Assembly (NCBI GenBank): GCA_003241175.1
Contig: QFOI01000045.1
Location: 1 to 14,844, forward strand
Source of the DNA: Pseudopedobacter saltans
GTDB taxonomy: Bacteria > Bacteroidota > Bacteroidia > Chitinophagales > Chitinophagaceae
Direction of reading: 5' to 3'
Length of the DNA stretch: 14,844 nucleotides
Part shown: piece by piece, positions 13,186 to 14,844 of the stretch
Numbering within the stretch: position 1 is the stretch's first letter
Layout: every line of letters starts with the position of its first letter
Translations under genes and position numbers: made by a program
Notes under the pieces: model-generated
What the model was told of the DNA's origin: nothing
The model's database searches: none
The model's input: the letters and a program-made list of their open reading frames with translations, nothing else

Positions 13186-14844
13186 TTAATTACTTACAAA
13201 AGTCAATTTCCATCTTTGTGAGTTACCTCCGTGGTCTGTGTATATTTGCACATTTTCATTAGCATCCGTCCCAGAATAAGCATCCAAACAAAGCGTCGGA
13301 GCATTTGCAGGTTGTAATTTAAAATAACCATTTCCTAGATTAGTAATTTTCCATTTTTGAGCATTGCTTCCATTGTCTGAGTATATTTGTACATTAGTAC
13401 CAGATGTAGTACCTCCATTTGAAACATCCAAGGCTTTCGATAGTATATTGACAGACAATAATTTATAATAGCCACCGCCAATATCGACTATTTTCCATTT
13501 CTGATTGGGATTTTCTGTTGTTGAATAAATCGAAACATTAGAACCATCAGAAATGCCACTATAATCCACATCTAAACTTCTCCCCAGTGCACATGCAGGC
13601 TGTAAGGTATAAATCGCATTTGAAATGATTCCAGAGGATGCCACAAAAAAAGTATTAGTTACAGATGTAGATTGTCTATTGAAAATATCTCTAACTGTTA
13701 CTCTAGCGGAATATGAACCTGGCGCTAGCAAAGTGGTCAAATTGGCGGATCGTCTTTGAGGGACAGTATCGACATAAGATGCAACAACTGTATTGGAAGA
13801 ATTTACTATTTCTATATTAGTCGAAAATTGCGGAGCACTAGTAGTTGGCACCGTCCAATTTATGGTTGTCACTCCATTTGTATTAGATGCTGAAACGCTT
13901 GAAATAGAAACCGTGCCTAAAGATGGAACCGAGCCTTGATTCGTCTGATTAGGTAAGGTCGCACTTCTAGTTCCATTAAATATTGCGGAAGGAACTACAC
14001 CAGCACCGTGCGCCATATAGAAGGCATCTTCTGCACTATTGTAACCTGCATCAAAATTATTATTATAAATTCCATTGCGGGCAGAATCAGCGGCACTAGT
14101 ATTGATACTCACATAGCGAGAATTTGGTTTCATCCAGTCTCCTGAAACATTCAAAGCCCAACAATCTTTGAACAACGCTTTTCTTGGTGTACTGCCATCA
14201 TTAGAAGGAGAGGAACCATTCCAATTTTCCAAAAACGAATCATCATAGTTACTTAATAAAGCAGAGGAGCTAGGCATGGACAATACAGAGGTCAAAAACC
14301 AAGCTCCAGATGCTACATCTTGGATGTAATTAGCCACAAAGGCACTATCTCCACTTTTCCAACCACGATGTGCTACATTATACCAAGAACCTACTTTCCA
14401 ACCATAAGGATTAATGGTTTTCGCACCATCTCCTTCACCACCAAAACGGCTATATATAGTACCTTGTCCAATATAACTCGCCATAGCATGTATACCCCCA
14501 TCAGTGTTAGGATCCCACAATGAGGCAATCAATGTTTTAGACGTTGTACCTCCCGATGAAGCACTATCTGGCGTATGCTGCAGCCCAGAATAGCCACCTG
14601 TAAAATTATTTACTTCAAAATATTCTGTGTAACCTGTTTGAACCACCTTTATTTTCTGCATTTTCAACACAGATTGTGCACTGTAATACTGATTTAAGTG
14701 CATCGAGGGAGCTGCACCGCCACTAGTTGTAGTTGTTGCAGTAGCAGATAGTCCTCCTTTGTAAGCAGATATTTCTTGTTGTGTTTTAGAACAGGAGTAG
14801 GTTAAACCTACTAGCTTCGAAAAAAAAAAAAAAAAAATCTTTTT
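13186..14844 (-). CDS. DUF3472-Fn3-ricin lectin lipoprotein (5' end off window)
   Basis: The gene runs off the right edge. Although the first ATG is at 14703, the frame stays open to 14844 and reads KKIFFFFFSKLVGLTYSC-SKTQQE, a lipoprotein signal with lipobox Cys. The real start is therefore almost certainly just outside, giving at least 552 visible residues. After a Thr/Ser/Gly linker comes a DUF3472-type domain (GYSGLQ, ASLWDP, RFGGEGDGAKT, GWKVGSWYN, SFLENW). An Fn3-like beta domain follows (from SLGTVSISSVS), then a ricin-type beta-trefoil of three repeats with QKW, QKW and QRW and recurring LDV and VQIY stretches. Such modules are found in glycan-binding or glycan-active surface proteins. 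No catalytic residues can be assigned. The phenylalanine run is encoded by an 18-base homopolymer at 14820-14837. It is convergent with ahpD and not part of that operon. Confidence 0.85.
   Translation of the reverse strand, partial: KKIFFFFFSKLVGLTYSCSKTQQEISAYKGGLSATATTTTSGGAAPSMHLNQYYSAQSVLKMQKIKVVQTGYTEYFEVNNFTGGYSGLQHTPDSASSGGTTSKTLIASLWDPNTDGGIHAMASYIGQGTIYSRFGGEGDGAKTINPYGWKVGSWYNVAHRGWKSGDSAFVANYIQDVASGAWFLTSVLSMPSSSALLSNYDDSFLENWNGSSPSNDGSTPRKALFKDCWALNVSGDWMKPNSRYVSINTSAADSARNGIYNNNFDAGYNSAEDAFYMAHGAGVVPSAIFNGTRSATLPNQTNQGSVPSLGTVSISSVSASNTNGVTTINWTVPTTSAPQFSTNIEIVNSSNTVVASYVDTVPQRRSANLTTLLAPGSYSARVTVRDIFNRQSTSVTNTFFVASSGIISNAIYTLQPACALGRSLDVDYSGISDGSNVSIYSTTENPNQKWKIVDIGGGYYKLLSVNILSKALDVSNGGTTSGTNVQIYSDNGSNAQKWKITNLGNGYFKLQPANAPTLCLDAYSGTDANENVQIYTDHGGNSQRWKLTFVSN
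14820..14837. repeat. 18-base A/T homopolymer in a signal-peptide coding region
   Basis: Eighteen consecutive A on the plus strand encode part of IFFFFFS within the lipoprotein signal of the lectin gene. As given, the frame is intact. A gain or loss of one base would shut off translation of the whole protein. It lies 7 bases from the window edge, so a sequencing or assembly artefact at a contig end is also possible. Confidence 0.8.

Overview
The window comes from a Bacteroidota chromosome, probably the Chitinophagaceae/Sphingobacteriia side. The signs are AT-rich DNA, a type IX secretion (T9SS) sorting-domain remnant, a LytS/LytTR two-component pair, TAnnTTTG-type -7 promoter boxes, starts without Shine-Dalgarno sequences, and many signal peptides ending in A-Q. 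No tRNA, rRNA, CRISPR array, transposase or phage gene is visible. The taxonomic call is inference from gene content.

Layout. (1) 1-1462: a terminator from an upstream gene, then a DUF418 (YeiB-like) membrane protein. (2) 1489-3395: a decayed stretch. It holds a T9SS cargo gene reduced to its signal peptide and a frameshifted C-terminal sorting domain, a secreted metal-dependent amidohydrolase with an internal deletion, and a 105-residue secreted orphan ORF. (3) 3475-7067: two intact exported hydrolases, a DUF885 metallopeptidase-like protein and a class-C beta-lactamase-fold serine hydrolase with a DUF3471-like tail. (4) 7288-9037, minus strand: a LytTR response regulator overlapping its LytS-type histidine kinase. 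A small MmpS-like lipoprotein gene is divergent from them. (5) 9762-11631, minus strand: a lemA - TPM - secreted TPM operon whose last gene seems to start at TTG. (6) 11871-13103: an AhpC peroxiredoxin and an AhpD-like CxxC protein, behind an OxyR-like palindrome and separated by a hairpin terminator. (7) 13186 to the right edge, minus strand: a lipoprotein with DUF3472, Fn3-like and ricin-type lectin modules. It runs off the window through an 18-base homopolymer inside its signal peptide.

How the genes work together. The envelope theme is strong: most products are exported, lipidated or membrane-embedded. The amidohydrolase remnant, DUF885 protein and serine hydrolase look like a periplasmic peptide or amide scavenging set in which one member has been lost. 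AhpC and AhpD should form a peroxide-reducing couple, with AhpD recycling AhpC, under peroxide control if the palindrome is a real operator. The kinase/regulator pair may control the divergent lipoprotein, but only proximity and short repeats support that. I see no clear new defence or mobile system. The points most worth checking are the OxyR-like site with AhpC-AhpD, the homopolymer in the lectin signal peptide, the TTG or slippage start of the second TPM gene, and the eroded block at 1489-3395.
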